The notes below the pieces were generated by a model. It searched no databases, had not been told where the DNA came from, and saw only the letters and a program-made list of their open reading frames with translations. Source: Patescibacteria group bacterium (lineage in GTDB: Bacteria; Patescibacteriota; Microgenomatia; UM-FILTER-40-11). Taken from it: a stretch of DNA of 10,164 nucleotides. This document shows, piece after piece, positions 1 through 6,313 of the stretch. A program made the translations under genes and the position numbers. Location: the NCBI GenBank assembly GCA_023473205.1, contig JAMCYY010000081.1, positions 1 to 10,164 of the forward strand, read 5' to 3'. Numbering within the stretch: position 1 is the first letter of the stretch; each line of letters opens with the position of its first letter.

Positions 1-15
1 ACGCTCTTCCGATCT
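1..15. other. Illumina sequencing adapter remnant at contig end
   Basis: The first 15 bases are identical to the 3' end of the Illumina TruSeq universal adapter (ACGCTCTTCCGATCT). Read on the minus strand they give AGATCGGAAGAGCGT, the usual read-through adapter. The glycosyltransferase frame runs straight into this stretch, so the genomic sequence starts at about base 16 and any residues translated from 1-15 are artificial. This is untrimmed adapter assembled into the contig, not a biological site. Confidence 0.95.
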
Positions 16-431
16 TTAGGATTCTTTAGTTTTTCAATTGTGGTTTGGGCTTTTTTTATGGTTTCTTCATCATCATTTCGGCAAATGATAATAATTTCCT
101 TTAGATCATTCGGGTAATCAATTTTATTAACTGCCTGGATGGTATCGCTAATTACTTTTTCTTCATGGCGCGCTGGCAGGAAGGCGGTAAAAGAGTAAGC
201 CGGGACAGAAAGATTTCTGGGTGAACGGTAACTGCGCGCTTTTTCTGGGTCTTCCCAAGTATAGAGCATCCAAAAAAGGGTGAGAACTGCTTGAAGACTC
301 AAAATAACGGAGAAAACCACGATTAGAATTCCAAAGAGAGAATTATTAAGCCAAAGTCTGCTATTAATAATTAGCCAAAATAAGGTGACGGCGAAAAAAG
401 TGATTAAAATGATTGTCGGTGAAATCTTCAT
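16..431 (-). CDS. Family 2 glycosyltransferase, membrane-anchored, 3'-truncated by contig end
   Basis: About 138 codons are visible before the frame runs off the contig into adapter. Residues 6-22 and 33-56 are two hydrophobic segments, so the protein begins in the membrane. From about residue 80 the sequence matches the start of a GT-A (GT2) domain: a beta strand ending FLPARHEE, an alpha helix (KVISDTIQAV), a YPND turn and a second strand (EIIIICRNDD) that would bind the nucleotide sugar. Such proteins move sugars from nucleotide donors to lipid or polysaccharide acceptors at the membrane; the acceptor cannot be read here. The catalytic DxD and QxxRW parts lie beyond the contig. Start: ATG at 431 is chosen; an in-frame ATG at 443 would add four residues. 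The gene lies 97 bp downstream of efp on the same strand, with no terminator seen between them, so it may be co-transcribed. Confidence 0.8.
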
Positions 432-528
432 AGGCAGGTTCATGCCATTGCATGTCCGCCATGAGATTAAAAATCAGCAATGAATATCAAATTGGAAAGT
501 GGTAAGTGTGGGGTAAGAACCTTAGAAG

Positions 529-1092
529 TTAAACTCTTTCAACGTATTGTTTTGATTCGACATTAATCGAGATAGTATCACCTTCTTTTATAAAAAGGGG
601 CACTTGCAATTTGTAGCCTGTTTCTACTTCAACTTCTTTAGTCGCTCCGGTAACAGTATTACCTCTGGCTCCAGCTTCGCTATGAGTGACCTTAAGTCTT
701 ACTTTTAAAGGAGGCCTTAAAGAGATGGCTTGATTGTCTAGAAGGTAAACTTGATAAATTTCTCCTTCTTTCATCAAAGAGATCAAATCCCCAACCATAT
801 CCAGTTTTAAGGTAATTTGTTCGTAAGTCCGAGGGTTGATAAAGGAAAGGTCATCATTGTCTCGGTAAAGATACTGAAGTTCTTTTACTTCAACTGGTGC
901 TTCTTCAATTTTCTCTCCTGATTTATAAGTAAATTCAATAACATTGCCAGATTTTAAATTTTTAAGTTTTGTCCGGCAAAAAGCAGAGCCTTTTCCCGGA
1001 GAAACAAAAGTTTTTTCAACCACGAGATGAGGGGCATCAGCATTAATAATGCAGACCCCTTTTTTCAAATCATTAGTGGTAATCGTTGACAT
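529..1092 (-). CDS. efp: Elongation factor P
   Basis: 187 aa, the usual EF-P length. EF-P binds between the P and E sites of a stalled ribosome and stimulates peptide-bond formation at consecutive prolines. The N-terminal KOW-like domain carries the conserved loop SPGKGSAF; counted from the chosen start its lysine is residue 34, the position modified in E. coli EF-P. The central OB fold (SFINPRTYEQI, about 80-125) and C-terminal OB fold (GATKEVEVETGYKLQVPLFIKEGD, here split as GATKEVEVETG then YKLQVPLFIKEGD, about 140-180) are complete. The frame stays open upstream to a GTG at 1140, but the ATG at 1092 is preferred: it gives the standard N-terminus and Lys34, and a good promoter (-35 TTGAAA, -10 TAAAAT) lies just upstream. 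No modification enzyme is encoded in the window. The gene is divergent from the L,D-transpeptidase gene. Confidence 0.96.
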   Translation of the reverse strand: MSTITTNDLKKGVCIINADAPHLVVEKTFVSPGKGSAFCRTKLKNLKSGNVIEFTYKSGEKIEEAPVEVKELQYLYRDNDDLSFINPRTYEQITLKLDMVGDLISLMKEGEIYQVYLLDNQAISLRPPLKVRLKVTHSEAGARGNTVTGATKEVEVETGYKLQVPLFIKEGDTISINVESKQYVERV

Positions 1093-1099
1093 AGGGTGT

Positions 1100-1128
1100 A
1101 TTTTAGAGTCAATAAAGGAAATTTTCAA
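1100..1128 (-). promoter_or_regulatory. efp promoter, predicted leaderless
   Basis: On the minus strand, -35 TTGAAA (1128-1123, 5/6 to consensus), a 17-nt spacer, then -10 TAAAAT (1105-1100, 5/6). Only 7 nt separate the -10 from the ATG at 1092, so transcription should begin at or next to the start codon. No Shine-Dalgarno sequence is present before this ATG. Confidence 0.6.
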
Positions 1129-1224
1129 GAGGAGCATCACCTTGCTATCTTGTTTAGAGTAATTAGGTCAATCAGGATAATTTGGTTAGTCTGGTTAATT
1201 ATCGTTACTTATCCATTACACCTG

Positions 1225-1253
1225 TTGAATGTAACGCTTTCATTTGCTATTCT
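1225..1253 (+). promoter_or_regulatory. L,D-transpeptidase gene promoter, predicted leaderless
   Basis: -35 TTGAAT (1225-1230, 4/6), a 17-nt spacer, then -10 TATTCT (1248-1253, 4/6). The -10 ends 6 nt before the ATG at 1260, so the expected transcription start falls on the start codon. No ribosome-binding site is seen. Confidence 0.5.
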
Positions 1254-1259
1254 AAATTT

Positions 1260-1931
1260 ATGCGAAAAAGTAATAAGGTCTTTCTTTCTTTTTTACCAAT
1301 AATTGTTCTTTTAGCTATTGGTATCCTTCAAGTAAGCCTTAAGGCTTTTAATTTTATGAATAAAACTAGTGGTTGTGGTTGTGATTTCAATGGAGTAACC
1401 GGAGATTTTGACCCTAATGAAAGGGCAGCTTACTTTATAGATCAAGTAATTAATGCTCCTTTAGCGGCCTTATCTCCTTCTTTTCAGACACAGGTTTTGG
1501 GAGAAAATACCGGAAGTGACAAATGGATTGAAGTTGATCTTTCTGAACAAAAATTAACTGCCTGGGATGGTAATAACAAATTTTTAGAATCTTTGGTTTC
1601 CTCTGGAAAGTGGGGGAAAACTCCTACAGGAGAATTTAACATTTGGAGTAAATTTAAATACACCAAAATGTCAGGAGGTAACAAAGAAGACCATACTTAT
1701 TATTATTTGCCGAATGTTCCTTATACGATGTATTTTTATAAAGGTTTTGGCCTTCATGGAACTTATTGGCATAATAATTTTGGTCATCCCATGAGTCATG
1801 GCTGTGTTAATCTTCCGACGGTGGTGGCAGAAAAACTTTTTTATTGGACGACACCAATTTTACCAGAAGGAAAGAATTCAGTAACCGCTGATAAAAATAA
1901 TCCAGGAACCAAAGTTGTTATTCATGATTGA
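1260..1931 (+). CDS. L,D-transpeptidase (YkuD domain), membrane-anchored
   Basis: 223 aa. Residues about 7-28 form one hydrophobic segment after a short basic start (MRKSNK), fitting a signal anchor or uncleaved signal peptide, so the enzyme faces the cell wall. The YkuD catalytic domain runs from about residue 88 (WIEVDLSEQKLTAWDGN) to the end. It has the family's H-x13-SHGCxN signature: His166 (LHG), then SHGCVN at 179-184 with catalytic Cys182. These enzymes form 3-3 cross-links in peptidoglycan or attach proteins to it; the exact reaction cannot be told from sequence. Residues about 40-85 are a linker with a CGC pair and no recognised domain. The frame is open upstream to a TTG at 1182, but the ATG at 1260 starts right at the hydrophobic segment and fits the promoter. 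It lies 56 bp upstream of lon. Confidence 0.9.
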   Translation: MRKSNKVFLSFLPIIVLLAIGILQVSLKAFNFMNKTSGCGCDFNGVTGDFDPNERAAYFIDQVINAPLAALSPSFQTQVLGENTGSDKWIEVDLSEQKLTAWDGNNKFLESLVSSGKWGKTPTGEFNIWSKFKYTKMSGGNKEDHTYYYLPNVPYTMYFYKGFGLHGTYWHNNFGHPMSHGCVNLPTVVAEKLFYWTTPILPEGKNSVTADKNNPGTKVVIHD

Positions 1932-1950
1932 AATTTCTTCAATTTAGGGG

Positions 1951-1979
1951 TTGACAATTAGCAATCGTAATGATAAACT
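1951..1979 (+). promoter_or_regulatory. lon promoter, predicted leaderless
   Basis: Consensus -35 TTGACA (1951-1956), 17-nt spacer, -10 TAAACT (1974-1979) preceded by a TGA extended -10 element. The -10 ends 8 nt before the lon ATG at 1988, predicting a leaderless or near-leaderless message. There is no Shine-Dalgarno site. The CIRCE operator overlaps the spacer and the -10. Confidence 0.7.
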
Positions 1980-1984
1980 GCTAA
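1958..1984 (+). promoter_or_regulatory. CIRCE operator (HrcA binding site) in the lon promoter
   Basis: Left arm TTAGCAATC (1958-1966), 9-nt spacer, right arm AACTGCTAA (1976-1984). The CIRCE consensus is TTAGCACTC-N9-GAGTGCTAA. Left arm matches 8/9, right arm 7/9, and the 9-nt spacer and 27-bp length are exact. CIRCE is bound by the HrcA repressor, which normally controls groESL and dnaK operons and releases DNA on heat shock. Here the site covers the -10 and most of the spacer, so bound HrcA would block RNA polymerase. The prediction is heat induction of lon. hrcA itself is not in the window. Confidence 0.75.
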
Positions 1985-1987
1985 ACC

Positions 1988-4348
1988 ATGGAAAAAGTAA
2001 AAGATTTGAATGTTCCTCTGGTTGCTTTACGAGATGTAGTGATTTTTCCTCAGACCGAAATTCCCTTAACTTTTGGGCGGGTTAAATCTAACGCGGCGAT
2101 TTCCGCTGCCTTCAGAGGTAATAAATTAGTTTGTTTTGTTTGTCAAAGAAATTTCAAAACAGAAATCCCCAATGAAGAAGATTTCTTTAGTTCGGGGACT
2201 TTGGCAACAATTGAACATTTAATTGAAAGTAATGGTAACATTCATGCTTTAATTCGTGGGCTAACGCGGGTCGAAATTAAAAAAATTTTACAAACAGAAC
2301 CATATTTTGTTGCTTCGGTAAAGGAAGATAAAGAAATTGTTGAAGAAAACGATGAAACTAAAGCCTTAGCGAAACATATTACCGAGCAAATTCAAAAAAT
2401 TTTCAACTTGGGTAAACAAATTGATGTCATGATTTTAATGAAAATCCTTTCCGGGGTTTCTTATGAAGAGCTGTCAAACCAAACTGCCGCCCTTTTAGAT
2501 CTTAAACCAGGTGATAAACAAAAGCTTTTGGAAATTTCTTCGATTAACGAAAGATTGGAAAGAGTTGCGGAAAGATTGTCTTATGAAATTAAAATCTTAG
2601 AATTGGAAAAATCAATTGCTAACAAAACTCAAGCTCGTTTTGACAAAGGGATGAAGGAAGCAATTTTGCGCGAAAGAAAGAGAACCATTGATAAAGAATT
2701 AGGTGAGCTTGGCATTGAGGATGAAGAGGATGAAAAGGAAATTAAGGAATTAAGGGACAAGATTGAAATGGCAAAGATGCCGGAGGCAGTTCATAAAAAA
2801 GCCCTGGAAGAATTATCTCGGCTTAAAAAAATGTCTCCCAATAATCCTGAGGTAGGGTATGTCCGTACTTATCTTGATTGGTTAGTGGCTCTGCCTTGGG
2901 CGGTGGAAAGCTCTGTGGAAGTTAGTTTAGATAAAGCCAAAAAAGTTTTAGATGAAGATCATTATGGATTGGAGAAGATTAAAGAAAGAATTTTGGAGTA
3001 CCTGGCAGTAATGAAATTAAAAGGGCAAAATGAAAAAGGTAAACAAAAGGTAGAAATGGGCAGTGGACCAACGATCCTTTGTTTTATTGGGCCGCCCGGG
3101 GTAGGAAAAACTTCGATTGGCAAATCAATTGCCCGGGCTTTAGGACGAAAATTCATCAGAGCCTCTTTAGGCGGGGTGAGAGATGAAGCGGAAATTCGGG
3201 GACACCGCCGGACTTACGTCGGCGCGCTTCCAGGACGAATTATCCAGGGGATGAAAAATGTGGGGACAAATAATCCGGTTTTTATGCTGGATGAAATTGA
3301 TAAAATTGGTACGGATTTCCGTGGGGATCCCTCTTCGGCTTTGCTGGAAGTTTTAGATCCAGAACAGAATAAAGATTTCTCTGACCACTATTTAGAGGTG
3401 CCTTTTGATCTTTCAAAAGTCTTTTTCATTGCCACGGGTAATCTTTTGGATACCGTGCCTCCAGCTTTACGTGACCGTATGGAGGTGATTCGTTTCCCTG
3501 GTTATACGGAAGAAGAAAAGTTTAATATTGCGAAAAGTTATCTTTGGCCTAAACAAATAGAAGCAAATGGTTTAAATAAAACTGATTATCATCTTTCCCG
3601 GGAAGCTCTTTTAGAAATTATTCGACGCTATACCAGGGAGGCGGGTGTTAGGAATTTAGAAAGAAGCATTGCTTCAGTTTGTCGAAAAATTGCCAGAAAG
3701 ATAGCCGAAAACAAAGGATTGGCGGAAAAAGAAATTACTGCTTCACAAGTCCGCCGATTTTTAGGGCCACCACGCTTTGGCTTAACTGTTTTAGAAAAAA
3801 AAGATGAAGTGGGAGTTTCCACAGGCATGGCCTGGACTGAAGCCGGTGGAGAAGTGCTTTTTGTGGAAGTGGCTTTAATGCCCGGACGGGGACAGTTAAT
3901 TTTAACCGGACAGTTGGGGGACGTGATGAAAGAGTCGGCTCAAGCCGCCCTGACTTTTGCCAGAAGCCATTATAAAGAATTAGGTCTTAAGGAAAACTTT
4001 TCCCGCAATTTAGATATTCATATTCATGTTCCTGAAGGAGCAGTTCCTAAAGATGGTCCTTCTGCCGGAGTGGCAATGTCGACCGCTTTAGTTTCTGCTT
4101 TGACCCAAAAGCCAACGCGTCGGGATGTCGCTATGACCGGAGAGATTACTCTTCGGGGTAAAGTTTTAGAAATTGGTGGAGTTAAGGAAAAAGTTTTAGC
4201 GGCGCGAAGAGCGGGAGTAAAAAGCATAATTTTGCCTAAGGAAAATAAAAAAGACTTGCAAGATTTACCGCTCGAGGTGAAAAAAGAATTAGAATTTATT
4301 TTTGTAGATGATCTTTCCGAAGCTTTCAAAGTGGCAATTAGGCAGTAA
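1988..4348 (+). CDS. lon: ATP-dependent Lon protease
   Basis: 786 aa, full length for a bacterial LonA. Lon is a cytosolic hexameric AAA+ protease that unfolds and degrades misfolded and regulatory proteins. The N-terminal substrate-binding domain starts at VPLVALRDVVIFPQTEIPL (about 9-205), followed by a helical, coiled-coil-prone linker (about 205-300). The AAA+ module has Walker A GPPGVGKT (368-375, Lys374) and Walker B VFMLDE (431-436). The protease domain carries the Ser-Lys dyad: Ser692 in PKDGPSAG and Lys735 in GGVKEK, with the same 43-residue spacing as E. coli Ser679/Lys722. All key residues are intact. Expression is probably heat-inducible through the CIRCE site that overlaps its promoter. 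Its last 11 bases overlap the convergent pentapeptide gene, leaving no room for a terminator between them. Confidence 0.98.
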   Translation: MEKVKDLNVPLVALRDVVIFPQTEIPLTFGRVKSNAAISAAFRGNKLVCFVCQRNFKTEIPNEEDFFSSGTLATIEHLIESNGNIHALIRGLTRVEIKKILQTEPYFVASVKEDKEIVEENDETKALAKHITEQIQKIFNLGKQIDVMILMKILSGVSYEELSNQTAALLDLKPGDKQKLLEISSINERLERVAERLSYEIKILELEKSIANKTQARFDKGMKEAILRERKRTIDKELGELGIEDEEDEKEIKELRDKIEMAKMPEAVHKKALEELSRLKKMSPNNPEVGYVRTYLDWLVALPWAVESSVEVSLDKAKKVLDEDHYGLEKIKERILEYLAVMKLKGQNEKGKQKVEMGSGPTILCFIGPPGVGKTSIGKSIARALGRKFIRASLGGVRDEAEIRGHRRTYVGALPGRIIQGMKNVGTNNPVFMLDEIDKIGTDFRGDPSSALLEVLDPEQNKDFSDHYLEVPFDLSKVFFIATGNLLDTVPPALRDRMEVIRFPGYTEEEKFNIAKSYLWPKQIEANGLNKTDYHLSREALLEIIRRYTREAGVRNLERSIASVCRKIARKIAENKGLAEKEITASQVRRFLGPPRFGLTVLEKKDEVGVSTGMAWTEAGGEVLFVEVALMPGRGQLILTGQLGDVMKESAQAALTFARSHYKELGLKENFSRNLDIHIHVPEGAVPKDGPSAGVAMSTALVSALTQKPTRRDVAMTGEITLRGKVLEIGGVKEKVLAARRAGVKSIILPKENKKDLQDLPLEVKKELEFIFVDDLSEAFKVAIRQ

Positions 4349-4907
4349 AATCAATTTTATTCAAAGTAAATCCCAAGCTGCTACCAATTTGCAAAAAGCC
4401 ATCAAAATCTAAAATAGTTTTGCTGATTTTGGAATTGGGAAAACTGGTACCATTAAGCTTAGTTTCTTCTAGGTTTGTTTCTAAGAGCAAGCAGTGGTCA
4501 AAGATGACTTTTTCTAAATTTGCTCCCTGAAAGTTGGTTTTTTTTAGTTGACAGCGGGAAAAAACACTGCTTTCCAAATCTGTTTTTTGAAAACTAAAGT
4601 AGGAGAGGTCAACGTCTTGGAAAATACTGCCTTTAATAATTGCTTGGTCAAAATTACATTTTATTAAATTTAAGGATTTTTTTTCAAAAGTAAACCAGCT
4701 TAATTTGGTTCCCGGGAAAGAGCAGCCTTCGAAAGAAGTATTATTAAAAAGGCATTTTTCAAAGTTACAATCAGAAAAAGAACAGTTTTCGAAGATGGTA
4801 AACCTAAGCTCCATATTTAAAAAACTACAACCTACAAAATGAACCCCCTTAAATTCTTTTCCTTGAAGGTCAATTTTCGAAAAACTTTGTAGTGTGATTT
4901 TACTCAT
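4338..4907 (-). CDS. Pentapeptide-repeat protein, cysteine-rich
   Basis: 189 aa, almost wholly built of five-residue repeats with Phe or Leu at the centre, from about residue 18 (FKGVHFVGCSF) to about 160, predicting a right-handed quadrilateral beta helix. Many repeats have Cys two residues before the central Phe/Leu (GCSF, NCSF, DCNF, KCLF, KCNF, RCQL, HCLL), an inner-ladder position that is more often Ala. The size and Cys-x-Phe pattern recall Qnr/MfpA/McbG DNA-mimic proteins that protect gyrase, but pentapeptide proteins have many roles, so this is only a possibility. The C-terminal 25 residues (LDFDGFLQIGSSLGF) are not repeats and may form a dimer helix. There is no signal peptide. The start ATG overlaps the stop of the upstream 34-codon frame by ATGA, so translation is probably coupled. 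The 3' end overlaps lon by 11 bp. Confidence 0.9.
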   Translation of the reverse strand: MSKITLQSFSKIDLQGKEFKGVHFVGCSFLNMELRFTIFENCSFSDCNFEKCLFNNTSFEGCSFPGTKLSWFTFEKKSLNLIKCNFDQAIIKGSIFQDVDLSYFSFQKTDLESSVFSRCQLKKTNFQGANLEKVIFDHCLLLETNLEETKLNGTSFPNSKISKTILDFDGFLQIGSSLGFTLNKIDFTA

Positions 4908-5008
4908 CTTTCAATCTTTTTCTCGCCGGATAAAATTTTTCCTGTCAGTTTCCAGGATTTTTTCATAATGGCAACATGGATTCTTGGGAAGGCACTCTCT
5001 TTCGTCAT
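4904..5008 (-). pseudogene. Short frame resembling a truncated ASCH-domain gene start
   Basis: A 34-codon frame, ATG at 5008 and TGA at 4906-4904. The stretch HVAIMKKSWKLTGKILSGEKKIE resembles, from memory, the first strand and helix of ASCH-domain proteins (HVAIMKKSW, KILSGEKKIE), where SRWY and roughly 80 more residues would follow; here the frame ends at ER then stop. ASCH domains are PUA-like RNA- or nucleotide-binding folds. I read this as the 5' scrap of a gene cut by a rearrangement at the pentapeptide gene junction. It sits 6 bp after the PHP stop codon and in the same frame, and its TGA overlaps the next ATG (ATGA). It could also be a real small ORF acting as a coupling leader. Confidence 0.4.
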
Positions 5009-5014
5009 AAGTAA

Positions 5015-6040
5015 TTAGTTGATAATTTTTCGGTGAGTATCAGAACCGGCTGTTGCCAATAAAGGATGAGGAGAATTATGGGAGAGTTTTTTAAGTGTTT
5101 GCTCTGCTAATAAATTATAGTTTAGTTTTTGGTCACGATAATTACGATAGTCAATTTCTACTCCGCCGATATGATATTCGGTAACCATTTGGATTATAAA
5201 ATCACAAAAATCTTTTTCAGTTACTGTCTCTTTATCTAAGACACAATAGACTGACTTTCCTGGATGGGCGAGGACAGTGTTCAAGCCGGATTGGCCTAAT
5301 TCTGTAAGTAAGTTTTTGTCAATGTTTCCCGGGTCATCATACTTCCAAGTAATTACTTCTTTAAAAAAAGCTTTTTTGACCACTTTTTCTATCTCCGCTG
5401 GAGTGGTGACCCCTTCTTTATTTTTAATGATATCAGTGTCTATTATTCCTAAAAGTAAGAGAAGCTTTATAAAGTTAAGATTAAAAACAAAATTTCTTTT
5501 AACATTATCAATTTTCATGGTTTGATAATTTATTTTCGTTAGATTATCAAAATTAAGGTCGTTTAAAAATTTATTTTTTTCTGTTTCTGACCATTTAGTC
5601 CAATTCAAACAAGGAAAAAGGTTATTTTCTTTAGTAAGATAATCTTTAATGGTGTTTAAAACTTTTTTGGCAGCTAATTTTCTTTTTTGAATAATTTTAG
5701 TAATTAAATTTTTGATATCACTTTCAAATTCTTTGGAGACAACATTAGCTTCATAGTCATAAACAAGGATATCCAGGTCACTGTCACAATAAATTTCTAC
5801 TCCTGGTAAAACATAAATTTGATTTTTTTTTGCTAATTTTAAGAAATCATTAGAATAAGCCGAAAAGGAATCATGATCAGTGATAGAAACTAAAGCAAAC
5901 TTTTTTGGGGAAACCTGTTCTAAAAATTCTTCCGGAGTTAGAGCTCCATCTGAATAGCAAGAATGAAAATGCAAATCAATTAAAGGCAAAATTTGATGAA
6001 TGGAAGGATTGTTAATTGTTAGATCATTTAATCTGAGCAT
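5015..6040 (-). CDS. PHP-domain phosphoesterase (TrpH/YciV-like)
   Basis: 341 aa. PHP proteins are trinuclear-metal phosphoesterases; the TrpH/YciV group includes nucleoside 3',5'-bisphosphate phosphatase and 5'-3' RNA exonuclease activity, the likely kind of reaction here. Metal ligands are visible in order: LHFHSCYSDG (His24, His26, Asp31), ITDHD (Asp55, His56), PGVE (Glu82), LAHPG (His259) and GSDTH (Asp334, His336). An insert of about 110 residues (about 105-215, Lys/Asn rich) separates the halves, as is common in this group. The protein stops only five residues after the last metal ligand, and the same frame continues past the TAA, so a slight C-terminal truncation is possible, though every ligand is kept. 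It is the first gene of the minus-strand run leading to the pentapeptide protein. A -10-like TATAAT (6062-6057) lies 16 nt before the ATG, without a convincing -35. Confidence 0.88.
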   Translation of the reverse strand: MLRLNDLTINNPSIHQILPLIDLHFHSCYSDGALTPEEFLEQVSPKKFALVSITDHDSFSAYSNDFLKLAKKNQIYVLPGVEIYCDSDLDILVYDYEANVVSKEFESDIKNLITKIIQKRKLAAKKVLNTIKDYLTKENNLFPCLNWTKWSETEKNKFLNDLNFDNLTKINYQTMKIDNVKRNFVFNLNFIKLLLLLGIIDTDIIKNKEGVTTPAEIEKVVKKAFFKEVITWKYDDPGNIDKNLLTELGQSGLNTVLAHPGKSVYCVLDKETVTEKDFCDFIIQMVTEYHIGGVEIDYRNYRDQKLNYNLLAEQTLKKLSHNSPHPLLATAGSDTHRKIIN

Positions 6041-6056
6041 AACTATATTATTAAAA

Positions 6057-6062
6057 ATTATA
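6057..6062 (-). promoter_or_regulatory. Possible -10 element of the PHP operon
   Basis: A perfect TATAAT on the minus strand, 16 nt before the PHP ATG at 6040, in a very AT-rich stretch. The best -35 at 17-nt spacing (TAGATT) is poor, so this call is weak. No ribosome-binding site was seen before the ATG. Confidence 0.3.
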
Positions 6063-6157
6063 TACTTTTTGAGTCTGTTAATCTATTAAAGTTTTTGTTT
6101 GGGAATAATGTAAGAAAAGTATTTTATAAGCCAACACAAGGTGGTAGTTTAGCTTGA

Positions 6158-6277
6158 AACTTTCCAGTGATATGTGAGCCCACAGGTCCGTGGGTGGAAC
6201 ACTTATTCGACTGCTTAATTCAATCATACGACAAACTAATGGAATTAGGTTTAAAATCTTATCGTAGTGGTTATTGA
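6158..6277 (+). pseudogene. Possible transposase scrap in the PHP-fic intergenic region
   Basis: The 270 bp between the two divergent genes (6041-6310) has no full gene and no tRNA that I can fold. A 39-codon open stretch between two TGA codons begins NFPVICEPTGPWVEHLFD. The ICEPTG core resembles the second acidic motif of IS110-family DEDD transposases (often VCEPTGGYE). The rest (YDKLMELGLKSYRSGY) I do not recognise, and no start codon or terminal repeats are seen. A chance match is quite possible. The same stretch also holds a 5-bp hairpin (CCCAC/GTGGG, 6179-6194). Confidence 0.2.
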
Positions 6278-6302
6278 CAATCGACTATTATTCGACTATT
6301 AT
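6274..6302 (+). promoter_or_regulatory. fic promoter, predicted leaderless
   Basis: -35 TTGACA (6274-6279, 6/6), 17-nt spacer, -10 TATTAT (6297-6302, 5/6). The -10 ends 8 nt before the ATG at 6311, the same distance as at lon. No Shine-Dalgarno site is present. The promoter overlaps an 11-bp tandem repeat. Confidence 0.7.
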
Positions 6303-6313
6303 TTGACTATATG
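6281..6313 (+). repeat. 11-bp tandem repeat across the fic promoter and start codon
   Basis: Two identical copies of TCGACTATTAT (6281-6291, 6292-6302) and a third, diverged copy TTGACTATATG (6303-6313) whose last three bases are the fic ATG. The second copy supplies the -10 element, and the first could supply a second -10 one helical turn upstream. Slippage here would change the number of -10 elements or their distance to the ATG. Confidence 0.8.

Noticed and set aside
1360..1390. CGC pair after the transpeptidase membrane segment as a lipoprotein lipobox
   Set aside because: The residues before the Cys (TSGC) lack the Leu/Val/Ile needed at -3, and the position is too far from the hydrophobic core.
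1927..1943. 6-bp hairpin ATTGAA/TTCAAT after the L,D-transpeptidase as a terminator
   Set aside because: The stem is all but AT-only and is followed by GGGG instead of a T-tract.
2962..3156. Long open frames antisense to lon as genes
   Set aside because: They lie wholly inside conserved AAA+ and protease coding sequence and have no promoter or recognisable protein.
6120..6200. tRNA or tRNA fragment as an integration site near the CCCAC/GTGGG hairpin
   Set aside because: No T-loop sequence, acceptor stem or anticodon arm could be placed around it.
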